NCBI RefSeq assembly: GCF_030581005.1
Contig: NZ_JAUQSX010000001.1
Span: 310,001-374,000, forward strand
Reading direction: 5' to 3'
Source: Hymenobacter mellowenesis
Lineage (GTDB): Bacteria > Bacteroidota > Bacteroidia > Cytophagales > Hymenobacteraceae
DNA: 64,000 nt
Shown: positions 8,538 through 17,758 of the stretch, piece by piece
Position numbering within the stretch: position 1 is the stretch's first letter
How the letters are laid out: the number at the start of each line of letters is the position of its first letter
Notes under the pieces: model-generated
Databases searched by the model: none
What the model saw: the letters and a program-made list of their open reading frames with translations, nothing else
What the model was told of the DNA's origin: nothing
Translations under genes and position numbers: made by a program

Positions 8538-8924
8538 TTATCCCCGACGGGGCGGCAACTCAATCTGGCCCCGGTACCCGACGGGCACGGCCACTATACG
8601 GGCCCCCAGCCGGGATTCCAAAGCAATAAAAACCGGCCGGACAAACGCCACCCGCACTTCAGAAAGGCAATGCGTATCCAACCCTTTGAAGGAGTTGAGC
8701 AACTGCTGTAGCGGCAGGCGCTCGCCTGCTTTCTTTACGGTGTACTGCACGCCATTGCAATCATCAAAGCAGGCCAGGCGCAGGGTGTGCTTCAGCTGGC
8801 AATCGGGGCTGTGCACGTAGGCAAAAGGCCGGGTGATGGGCCGCGCCGGTCGCTCCACGAGGCCGGCACCAACTACCAGCAGATAGTTGAGCAGCAGCAG
8901 CAGCGTGAGGAGTTGGCGGGACAT
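8538..8924 (-). CDS. Small exported Cys-containing protein of the DUF4331/TonB block
   Basis: A 128-residue protein with a hydrophobic N-terminus (LLTLLLLLNYLLVVGAG) that is either a signal peptide or a single membrane anchor. The rest is mixed polar with four cysteines at 42, 52, 56 and 86 (SPDCQLKHTLRLACFDDCNG and DTHCLSE), which could form two disulphides or bind a metal. No known domain is recognised. It lies between the HupE-like gene (82 bp upstream) and the TonB receptor, all in one direction, so a role with them is likely. The start is the only ATG that keeps the hydrophobic segment. Confidence 0.6.
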   Translation of the reverse strand: MSRQLLTLLLLLNYLLVVGAGLVERPARPITRPFAYVHSPDCQLKHTLRLACFDDCNGVQYTVKKAGERLPLQQLLNSFKGLDTHCLSEVRVAFVRPVFIALESRLGARIVAVPVGYRGQIELPPRRG

Positions 8925-9006
8925 AAGCGGCGGCGGTTGCGGTATCTACGATGCAATTGGGTGTAAGGGGTATTTTTTTTCAGAACGTCATGCTCATCTG
9001 GCTGGC

Positions 9007-9699
9007 TCAAGCAAAAAACACGCGCTCAACGGTCCAGTACGCTGCCACCAGCCCGATGACCACCGACACCGGCACCACCACGCGCTGCTTGTACCAGCTT
9101 CTGCCGGCGGCCCAGCGGCCCACCAGCGCCCAGCACAGCAAAATCACCGAAACCTGGCCCAGCTCCACGCCCACGTTGAAGGAAATGAGCGAGCCGAAAT
9201 AGTCTTTCTGCGGCAGCCCCAGCCCCGTGAGCGCCGAAGCGAACCCCATGCCGTGCACCAGCCCGAAGCCGAACACAATGAGCAGGCGCCACGGGTTCAG
9301 CTTGTCGGTAATGATGTTTTCGATGGCCACAAACAGAATGGACAGCGCAATAATGGGCTCAATTACGGCCGAGGGCGGCGAAATCAGCCCGTACATGGCC
9401 AGCCCTAGCGTGATGGAATGCGCCACGGTGAAAGCCGTGGCCTGCATGAGTACGGGCTTGAGGCGCGGCTCCAGAATGTAGAGGCTGATGATGAATAGGA
9501 TGTGGTCGAACCCCAGCGGAATGATGTGCGTGAAGCCCAGCTGCAGGTAGGTCCAGAAAATCTCCGTCCGCGAAAGCTTGCTCAGGTCCGTGTTGAGGAC
9601 GTGCGCGGCGGCCGGCGTAGCTAGCAACGCCAGTAGCGGCAGCAGCACCAAGGCACGGCGCGGCAGGCGTATTTCAGCAAGCAATGTGGGTGGTTTCAT
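9007..9699 (-). CDS. HupE/UreJ-like integral membrane protein
   Basis: A 230-residue protein beginning at the ATG at 9699. A cleavable or membrane N-terminus (LVLLPLLALLATPAAA) precedes about six membrane helices. Hallmarks of the HupE/UreJ_2 family are visible: GFTHIIPLGFDHILF (His58, Asp65, His66), TVAHSITL (His94), FGFGLVHGMGFAS (His149) and FNVGVELGQ (Glu179). HupE and UreJ are linked to nickel entry in hydrogenase and urease clusters, but no hydrogenase or urease gene is here. Polar residues in the helices suggest a transporter of a metal ion or small cofactor across the inner membrane. It lies downstream of the TPR gene and upstream of a small exported protein. Confidence 0.82.
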   Translation of the reverse strand: MKPPTLLAEIRLPRRALVLLPLLALLATPAAAHVLNTDLSKLSRTEIFWTYLQLGFTHIIPLGFDHILFIISLYILEPRLKPVLMQATAFTVAHSITLGLAMYGLISPPSAVIEPIIALSILFVAIENIITDKLNPWRLLIVFGFGLVHGMGFASALTGLGLPQKDYFGSLISFNVGVELGQVSVILLCWALVGRWAAGRSWYKQRVVVPVSVVIGLVAAYWTVERVFFA

Positions 9700-9719
9700 G
9701 GAAAGCGGTTTCGGCGCAA

Positions 9720-9793
9720 TGTAGCGCGGACTCTGCGAGTCCGCTCGTTGCAGAACGGTCACACAGGCACGGACTCGCAGAGTCCACGCTACA
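9720..9793. repeat. REP-like inverted pair
   Basis: A 24-bp unit at 9720-9743 occurs again in reverse complement at 9770-9793 with one mismatch. Each unit holds its own small palindrome (CGGACTC-TGC-GAGTCCG). Two hairpin-forming units in inverted orientation separated by 26 nt match the layout of REP/BIME elements. It fills nearly all of the gap between the TPR gene and the HupE-like gene. Confidence 0.75.
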
Positions 9794-9796
9794 ACG

Positions 9797-11125
9797 CTAC
9801 CGGGCAGCCAGCAGCTTCTTGCCTTCTGCTTCCACGTCAGGGTTCAGGTAGGGAGCCGTTTTCAGCGAGCTTTCGATGAGGGCCTGGCCTTCGGTCGTTT
9901 TGCCCAGCTTGGTCAGAATAAGGCCGGCGCGGCACAGCAGCACGGGGTTCTTCGAGCCGGTGCGGCGGGCCACCTGCATATACTTCTGGGCGTCGGCATA
10001 CTGGCCACGCTTATAGAGCACCCAGGCCATGGTTTCGTTCACGTCGATGTTGTCAGGCCGGCGGTCGTACTCAATTTTGGCGTGCTCCAGGGCCTTGTCC
10101 AGCTCGTTGGTTTTGAGGTAGGCGTAGGCCAACTCGCGGTCGGCGTAGTGGCCCATCTGCTCGTTGTCGTCGGCTTCCTGGGCGGCGCTGGCCAGCATGT
10201 CGATGGACTCGGCAGCCATTTTTTTCGACTCGGCGGGCTGGCCGTTGAGGCGGTACAGGTCGGTCAGCTCATCCGTAAAAGCATAATCCTTCACCGTCAC
10301 GCGCGCCTGCTGGTAGTATTTGATGGCCGTCGCGTAGTCTTTGCGGGCGGCGGCAATGCGGCCCAGGCCGGCCAGCGCGTAAGCATAGCCGGGGCGGGCG
10401 GCCAGCGCCATCAGGTAGTGGCCGTGGGCGCTGGCCGTGTCGCCGCTCACTTCGTAGAGGTGGCCCAGGGCCACGCGCGTCCACTCGGTTTGCTCCAGGC
10501 CAATGTAACCGGCCTTAGCGGCCATGTCCATGGCCTGAATGGCGCCCGGCACATCGCCATAAATCTCGCGCAGGTAGCTGGCGCGGGCGTATGAAGCCAA
10601 ATCGGGGCGTAGGGCATTCATCTTATCGGCCATTTTCACGGCCTCGTCGTAGTGGCCCATCTCCACGTTGGCATCGGTCAGCAGGCCGTACACGAAGCCA
10701 CTATTGGGGTTGATTTTCTGGGCTTGCTGGGCAATGCCCAGGCCCTGAGCAAAATGGTGCTGCGTGAGGCACAGCGAAGCCTTGCAGCACAGGGCCTCGA
10801 AGTTTTCGGGCTCGGCCTGCACCACTTCTTCCAGCAGGCCCATGGCGGCACCGTCGTAGTAGGGGTGGTCGCCGGTCACGCGGGCTTCCTGCATGTAGGC
10901 CTGGGCCAGCAGCAGGCGGCTTTTCTGGTCGTTGGGGTTGGTGCGCAATTTGGCCAGCAAGCCCTCAATGGCGGCCTTGGTGTTCAGCCATTCGCCGCCA
11001 GCGGCCAGGTCGCCGTGGCGCATTTTCAGCTCCGGCGTGCGCGGGGCAGGTTTCTTAAAAACAAAAATAGCGGCGGCCAGCAGGCCGAAAACCACTAGTA
11101 AAGCTGGGTATAGATACTTTTTCAA
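9797..11125 (-). CDS. Membrane-anchored TPR-repeat protein
   Basis: A 442-residue protein. No ATG is available near the start; the TTG at 11125 is preferred because it gives the clean membrane anchor KKYLYPALLVVFGLLAAAIFVFKK, and a TTG at 11173 would add 16 polar residues in front. Helical tetratricopeptide repeats follow through most of the length, for example the segments around GLLEEVVQAEPENFEALCCKA, GHYDEAVKMADKMNALRPD, KDYATAIKYYQQARV and NELDKALEHAKIEYDRRPD. TPR proteins act as scaffolds for other proteins, here on the periplasmic side. The gene lies downstream of the DUF4331 gene, with a terminator-like hairpin between them. Confidence 0.8.
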   Translation of the reverse strand: MKKYLYPALLVVFGLLAAAIFVFKKPAPRTPELKMRHGDLAAGGEWLNTKAAIEGLLAKLRTNPNDQKSRLLLAQAYMQEARVTGDHPYYDGAAMGLLEEVVQAEPENFEALCCKASLCLTQHHFAQGLGIAQQAQKINPNSGFVYGLLTDANVEMGHYDEAVKMADKMNALRPDLASYARASYLREIYGDVPGAIQAMDMAAKAGYIGLEQTEWTRVALGHLYEVSGDTASAHGHYLMALAARPGYAYALAGLGRIAAARKDYATAIKYYQQARVTVKDYAFTDELTDLYRLNGQPAESKKMAAESIDMLASAAQEADDNEQMGHYADRELAYAYLKTNELDKALEHAKIEYDRRPDNIDVNETMAWVLYKRGQYADAQKYMQVARRTGSKNPVLLCRAGLILTKLGKTTEGQALIESSLKTAPYLNPDVEAEGKKLLAAR

Positions 11126-11248
11126 AGCAGAAGTTTTTATCAAGATAGTTGGTATTTGGCAGTCATCAATCAAACTAAGAATAACAGCTCGGCAGCTTTG
11201 ACTGAGCTTGATTACTGACTACGAAATACCTAAAGTTCTGAATTAAAA

Positions 11249-11290
11249 GAGAGCCGCCGCCAGTCCCATGCGGGCCCAACGACGGCTCTT
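11249..11290 (-). terminator. Intrinsic terminator after the DUF4331 gene
   Basis: On the minus strand AGAGCCG-T-CG pairs with CG-G-CGGCTCT, followed by TTTTAATT. It lies 21 nt after the DUF4331 stop and upstream of the TPR gene, so it may end or attenuate transcription between them. Confidence 0.7.
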
Positions 11291-11310
11291 CATTCAGGCA
11301 CTAAGGTCGG

Positions 11311-13557
11311 TTATTGACGTTCGATGCGGATGGATTGCACGACCGTCTGGCCGCTGTAAAGAGTGGCGATGTACTGGCCGGCGGCCACATCGCGGCCCGG
11401 GTTCCAGGTCAACTCGTTCACGCCTTGGGCAAAGGTTTTGTCCTTGGCAATGGTGGCTACCCGGCGGCCGGTCACATCGCTGATAACAACGCTCATCGTG
11501 CCTTTAGCAGGCAACTCGAAGTGCAGCGTGGTGGTGCCGATGAAAGGGTTCGGGTAGGCCTGAGCCACGGTCAGGTTGGGCGAGAGGCCGAGGTTGGACG
11601 AGCGCTGAGCGAGGGCCACGCGCTGGGCGGTGGTACCGCTCCAGGGCGTCTGCACAAACGGGAAAGTCGTGCGGAAGGTCGTGTCGTTGCGCTCCACATT
11701 GGTAGTGAAACCCACCACGTTGGTCAGTTGCGTAGTGAGGGGCGAGGGCGAAGTACCCACCGTGTAGTCGTCGTACCACAGGCCGATGGCGGCCAGTACG
11801 GCACCACCCACAGCTTGCAGTTCAATCCGGGTGACGTCATCTTCGAGGCGACGGCCGTTCGGGAAGCCGTCCATGTTCGGGATGGCGATGTAGTTGGCAC
11901 CGCTGGCGGTGTAACGGGCATCGGTGAGGCCCAGTACGGCAGCGGCGAGCAGGCCTTCCGAGCTAAAGTCGGCCGAAGTGCGCGACGTGGGGGGCACCGC
12001 CAAGTTGATGCGCAGCATGTCGCCGAAGGTGGGCAGGAAGTTGTTCACAAAAGGCTTGCCAGCCGTCAGCGGGTTGTTGCCGGTTTTGCCGGTGGCCAAC
12101 TGGTAGGGGGGCAGGTTGGGTACGCCGGTGTGGAAGATGGGCAGCAAGTCAACCGAGCGCGGCGAACCGCTTACGCCGCCATTCAGCAGCACTTCGCCAA
12201 ATCCACCCTGCGCCACAGGAGCCAGGGCCGTACCGTTCGTCAGCGCGTTGCCGAAAATCGGAGCCAGACCGGGAGCACCGTTCCGGAAGTCGAAGCCACC
12301 AGCCAAAGGCGCAGGCAGCAGGCCGGCCAGCGACTTGGTTTGGATACGCAACAAGCCCAGGCCGCGGGTCGGACCGACCGGACCTTGAATGGCTTCGCCG
12401 TAGTACGTTTGGTTGGCCGGCTTAGGAGCCGCGCCGTTCACGGGCACGTTATCGGCCATGTACAACCCCAGTTCGGGGTTTTTCAGGTTGGCCTCAAACA
12501 TGGCTTGGCGCGAGCCAGCGGCCGGCGTTGCCACGCCATACGGCGTGTCGTTGTTCCAGGCATCCTTCATGCCCACGGGCTGCACTACCTCGTTGGTCAG
12601 GGGCATACCAATGCGCGATACCTGCACGTAAGTACCGGTTTGGGTCTGCGTACCGTCGGTATTGATGGTGCGCAGCGACAGGCGGCTGGCCGAAGCCCAC
12701 ACACCAATGGTGTAGGGCGACACGGGCGAGGCCGGCGAAGTAGTGCCCGCCAAGGGGTTGGTGGTGGCCGTGAGAGCCGGAGTGCCGGTACGGACCAGAG
12801 CGGCCACCGGAATCTTCATCACAATGCTGTGCACGTTCTTACGGGCCAAGCCATCGCGGGCGCCACCGGGCGAACGCACCGCACCCAGGTCGAAAATAGC
12901 GCCCAGGTCTGTAAAGAAGGCATCGTCGGAAGGACCGCAGTATACCTGCATGTTGCCCCCAGTAGTTGCCACTTGTTGAACAGTGCTTTCCAGATAGGTT
13001 TGATAATTGGTTTGGCCCAGACCAGCCGGCGTGCTGGTGATAGACCGCGGCCCAATGTTAGGGGCAGGCACCTGTCCGGCTGTCACCAGGGTGGTAAAAG
13101 CACCGCCAGCTAGGCTTTGCTCAAGCATATAGGTGGTCTTCAGGTTTTCCTGGCCCAGCCGTACCCGGAAGAAGGTCGTCGGGGCCTGGTTGGTGCGGGT
13201 AAACGTGAAGCGGTATGTGATGTCGTCGCCCGTCGTGGCAGGGTTGTTTTTGACGTGAATCTCGTAGCGGATGTTCTCACCAAACGAGTTGAAGTTGGGG
13301 CCGCCCTGCGGCAACTCGAACGGGATGTAGTTGGCAATGATGGTGGCCGTGGCGTTGCCGTCATTGTTCGGGGCGTCGGGCGAACGGAACACGTAGAGGT
13401 CGGTGTTGTCGGCCAGCGGGTCGTCAGCGATGAGCGGGGCTTCGCGGTGGCTCGAGGCCTCCAGCGTATTGTGCTGGCCACTGATGGCCAGTATCCCTCC
13501 TACCGCGGTTGCGAGCAGAGCAACAGGAAGTAGAGGACGAGTAAGCAGGTTTTTCAT
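11311..13557 (-). CDS. DUF4331 secreted protein with T9SS C-terminal sorting domain
   Basis: A 748-residue protein starting at the ATG at 13557, which gives a signal peptide or anchor (LLPVALLATAVGGILAISG). The DUF4331 signature SSHREAPLIADDPLADNTDLYVF lies at about 35-57, where His37 and acidic residues are typical of the family. The rest is beta-rich. The C-terminal 80 residues (AYPNPFIGTTTLHFELPAKG... to the end) are a type A T9SS sorting domain, so this copy should be exported to the cell surface. The function of DUF4331 is unknown. It is the first gene of the leftward TPR, HupE-like and TonB receptor block and is divergent from the Hsp70 gene. Confidence 0.88.
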   Translation of the reverse strand: MKNLLTRPLLPVALLATAVGGILAISGQHNTLEASSHREAPLIADDPLADNTDLYVFRSPDAPNNDGNATATIIANYIPFELPQGGPNFNSFGENIRYEIHVKNNPATTGDDITYRFTFTRTNQAPTTFFRVRLGQENLKTTYMLEQSLAGGAFTTLVTAGQVPAPNIGPRSITSTPAGLGQTNYQTYLESTVQQVATTGGNMQVYCGPSDDAFFTDLGAIFDLGAVRSPGGARDGLARKNVHSIVMKIPVAALVRTGTPALTATTNPLAGTTSPASPVSPYTIGVWASASRLSLRTINTDGTQTQTGTYVQVSRIGMPLTNEVVQPVGMKDAWNNDTPYGVATPAAGSRQAMFEANLKNPELGLYMADNVPVNGAAPKPANQTYYGEAIQGPVGPTRGLGLLRIQTKSLAGLLPAPLAGGFDFRNGAPGLAPIFGNALTNGTALAPVAQGGFGEVLLNGGVSGSPRSVDLLPIFHTGVPNLPPYQLATGKTGNNPLTAGKPFVNNFLPTFGDMLRINLAVPPTSRTSADFSSEGLLAAAVLGLTDARYTASGANYIAIPNMDGFPNGRRLEDDVTRIELQAVGGAVLAAIGLWYDDYTVGTSPSPLTTQLTNVVGFTTNVERNDTTFRTTFPFVQTPWSGTTAQRVALAQRSSNLGLSPNLTVAQAYPNPFIGTTTLHFELPAKGTMSVVISDVTGRRVATIAKDKTFAQGVNELTWNPGRDVAAGQYIATLYSGQTVVQSIRIERQ

Positions 13558-13865
13558 GTAAAAGAACGGGTTATGGTGGAAAAAAAGGTGGCAATACGGT
13601 AGCTGAACACTGGTTGCCGGAGCACCCAGATAATTAGCTTCCCGGCAGTTATGTGGTATTCTTCTCTCCTTACGTCCCCAACAATCGTTTCGGTTTGGAA
13701 CTTTTATAAAATAGCCAAATAAAATTCGGGCTTTGGCGAACCACGGCCGTCGGTTCTGCATCATTTCGGGGCCGCGCTGGTTTAGGGGCTACTTTTGTAC
13801 CGCGCTATTCGGCGTTATTTTATTATTACTCCGGGCCGACGGACACGCCGGCCCCTCCCCGATAA
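13558..13865. other. Divergent intergenic region, DUF4331 / Hsp70
   Basis: This 308-bp gap has no believable gene. It should hold the promoters of both divergent genes. A TACTTTTG box at 13790-13797 suits the rightward Hsp70 gene. A short hairpin (13833-13854) lies just before the Hsp70 start. I see no clear TAnnTTTG box for the DUF4331 gene. Confidence 0.55.
13790..13797 (+). promoter_or_regulatory. Candidate -7 box of the Hsp70 gene
   Basis: TACTTTTG matches the Bacteroidota TAnnTTTG -7 motif. The upstream box is poor (TTTC at 13764-13767, 22 nt away). A start near 13804 would leave a leader of about 60 nt. Confidence 0.4.
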
Positions 13866-15737
<1,872 letters not shown>

Positions 15738-15753
15738 TGCCGACGGGCTTCAT

Positions 15754-15780
15754 TGCACCGGGCGGCGGTGCATTTTCTTT
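15754..15780 (+). terminator. Intrinsic terminator after the Hsp70 gene
   Basis: TGCACCG (15754-15760) pairs with CGGTGCA (15766-15772) over a 5-nt loop and is followed by TTTTCTTTTTC. It ends only a few bases before the ATG of the next gene. Confidence 0.75.
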
Positions 15781-15786
15781 TTCTGC

Positions 15787-17133
15787 ATGACTCCTTCGCG
15801 TTTTCGGAGCCTGTTGTTGGGACTGTTTTACGTGGCGCTGGCCAGCGTGCCGCTGTCGGTAGCCTGGTTTTCGCCGCGTTGGCATTTCGGGCTGCTGCTG
15901 GCTTCGGAGCCCCTCATGGCCCTCACGGTGGGCATTTTGATAGTGGGGTTGCTGGCCGGCTGGGTGGCCTGGCCCCGCACTGCCCGGCGCCTCGACAAGC
16001 TCATCGGGCTGCACGTAGGGGCGTTGTTTTTGTCCACGGTTTTTTCGGGTGATGTGCTGGTGTCGGCCAAGTACTTCGCCACGATATTACTCTATACGGG
16101 TTTCGGCTACGGGGTGCAGCGGGTGCTGCGACTGGAGCGTACTGAGTGGTTCCGGGCCCTGGGGGCGCTGGCGCTGGGCACCAGCCTGCTGGCGGCCTAT
16201 GCCTTGCTACGGCACGCAAGTACCGGCATCTCCTACACGTTTTCGTATTTCGTAGCGCGCCCTTTTTTGGAGCACGGCCACACCAACCTCACGGTGGTGC
16301 TGGAGCCGCTCATTCTGCTGCTCAACATGGTGCTGCTCTACCACCCGCGGGCACAAAACCAGCGCGGGCGGTTCCTAGTCACCATTCTGCTCACGGGCGT
16401 GCTGATGGTGGTGGCGTTCTCGTACTCGCGGGCGTCCTATATCTCGCTGCTGGCGCAGGCGCTGTTGCTGCTGGCGTTTTCGGGGCGCGAGGCGGGCGTG
16501 CGGCTGCTGTTGCCATGGGCGGTGGCCAGTTGCCTAGTGCTCAGTGCCTGGCAGGTTATTAATATTGCGCACCCGCACCCGCCCACGGCTACCAAAACCA
16601 ACCTGCTGCATGAATTGGGCTCGGTGAGCGACTTCTCCTCGGCTAACGAGTCGAACGCCGAACGCATGAGCCGCTGGGTGTTCAGCCTCGACCTGTTCCA
16701 GCAGGAGCCGGTGGTGGGCGTAGGCCCCGGCACCTTCCCCGACCGTTACCTGGAGTTTGTGCGCCACGACCCGGCCCACCCCAACTACACCCCCACCCTG
16801 CGGCGCATGAACGCCCACAACCTTTACCTCGACTGGCTGGCCGAGGCTGGCGCGCTGGGCCTGCTGTCGGGCCTGTTGCTGCTCGGCTACCTGCTGGTGC
16901 GCCAACTGAAATGGGTGTTTCGGTGGGAGCAAACGCCGGCGCAGGTGGGCTTCACGGCCTATTTGCTGTTTTTCCTGCTGCACTCCTTCACACAGGACTT
17001 CTGGCAGGAACCCCGGGTCATCGTGTTATTTTGGCTGGCCGTGGGCCTGCAGCGCCATTACGCGCGGGCAGCCATGCCCGTAGCTCCCGCCGCCATGGGC
17101 AAACCCGAGCCGGCGCTGGACACGCACGCCTGA
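15787..17133 (+). CDS. O-antigen ligase-family (Wzy_C) membrane protein
   Basis: A 448-residue polytopic membrane protein with about ten to twelve hydrophobic segments and one long external loop. The Wzy_C features are visible: RASYISLLAQALLLL, then the large loop with VVGVGPGTFPDRYLEF and NAHNLYLDWLAEAGALGLLSG, the usual N-H-N-x-Y-L pattern near the end of the ligase region. Members join O-antigen or other polysaccharide units in the inner membrane or ligate them to lipid A core. The substrate cannot be read from sequence, and no other polysaccharide genes are adjacent. A second member of the family lies at 42472-43746. Confidence 0.85.
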   Translation: MTPSRFRSLLLGLFYVALASVPLSVAWFSPRWHFGLLLASEPLMALTVGILIVGLLAGWVAWPRTARRLDKLIGLHVGALFLSTVFSGDVLVSAKYFATILLYTGFGYGVQRVLRLERTEWFRALGALALGTSLLAAYALLRHASTGISYTFSYFVARPFLEHGHTNLTVVLEPLILLLNMVLLYHPRAQNQRGRFLVTILLTGVLMVVAFSYSRASYISLLAQALLLLAFSGREAGVRLLLPWAVASCLVLSAWQVINIAHPHPPTATKTNLLHELGSVSDFSSANESNAERMSRWVFSLDLFQQEPVVGVGPGTFPDRYLEFVRHDPAHPNYTPTLRRMNAHNLYLDWLAEAGALGLLSGLLLLGYLLVRQLKWVFRWEQTPAQVGFTAYLLFFLLHSFTQDFWQEPRVIVLFWLAVGLQRHYARAAMPVAPAAMGKPEPALDTHA

Positions 17134-17176
17134 CAAGTCTGCTGCCAGTAGCCAAAGCTATAGGCTGAGCGGCCTC

Positions 17177-17665
17177 CTACTTGGTTCCACTTCGCGGAAG
17201 TGGTGGCCGACTGCTGGCTGCTTTGGCCGGGGTGCGCAGGCTGAAGCCCAGCACGGCCCGCGATGCAGTGTCCCGGAAAGTCACTTCCAGCAGCTCAGAT
17301 GGGCTTTTAGCCACCGAATCGGCCGCAAAGGAGAATGAGTAGAACAGGCGGGAGCCGCCCCGGTCGCCCAAGCGCACGCCCAGCTTGTAGAGCTCAATAC
17401 CGCTTCCGTGGCGCTGGCCGCTCTTCCAAAGTGGCCGGGCCGCCGCCGCAAAGCGAGCCAGGGTGAGTCCCTGGCGCACTTCTGGTGCCAGCCGGGCATA
17501 AGCGGCCGGGTAGTCGGCGTGCAGCACTGCCCGCAGAAACAGGCCGGCCGCCTGCGCCTGGCCGGGCCGCCGCTCGGCCTGCATTGGCGGCGTTCTGCCC
17601 AGAGGCAGGACTGTTCCCGCGGCCATTAGCATCAACACAGGCCAATGGCGCATCATCTCTACCAT
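17177..17665 (-). CDS. Small exported protein, unknown family
   Basis: A 162-residue protein beginning at the ATG at 17665 (two more ATGs follow at 17656 and 17653). The N-terminus MVEMMRHWPVLMLMAAGTVLPLG looks like a signal peptide. The body has a helical segment AAGLFLRAVLHADYPAAYARLAPEVRQGLTLARFAAAARPL, as in small NTF2-like/DUF3887-type proteins, then strands. No catalytic residues can be assigned. A GTG at 17740 would extend the protein, but the terminator of the CARDB gene lies between 17740 and 17665, which supports the later start. The C-terminus is Ser/Pro/Arg-rich. Confidence 0.6.
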   Translation of the reverse strand: MVEMMRHWPVLMLMAAGTVLPLGRTPPMQAERRPGQAQAAGLFLRAVLHADYPAAYARLAPEVRQGLTLARFAAAARPLWKSGQRHGSGIELYKLGVRLGDRGGSRLFYSFSFAADSVAKSPSELLEVTFRDTASRAVLGFSLRTPAKAASSRPPLPRSGTK

Positions 17666-17678
17666 GGCCCAAAATAAG

Positions 17679-17722
17679 CGAAGGCGGCCGGTCCGGCTGT
17701 TACGCTGGGCCTGCCGCCTTCG
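17679..17722 (-). terminator. Intrinsic terminator after the CARDB gene
   Basis: CGAAGGCGGC (17713-17722 on the minus strand) pairs with its complement at 17679-17688, followed by CTTATTTT. It sits 36 nt past the stop of the CARDB gene. Confidence 0.7.
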
Positions 17723-17758
17723 TTCCAGAGCCGTCGGCACTGGTTTCAGCTACTGCAT

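Noticed and set aside
11314..13113. A 599-codon open frame opposite the DUF4331 gene
   Set aside because: Antisense shadow; rich in Gly, Arg, His and Gln with no domain.
17666..17740. Upstream GTG start for the small exported protein
   Set aside because: The CARDB terminator lies within this stretch and the signal peptide begins at the ATG at 17665.
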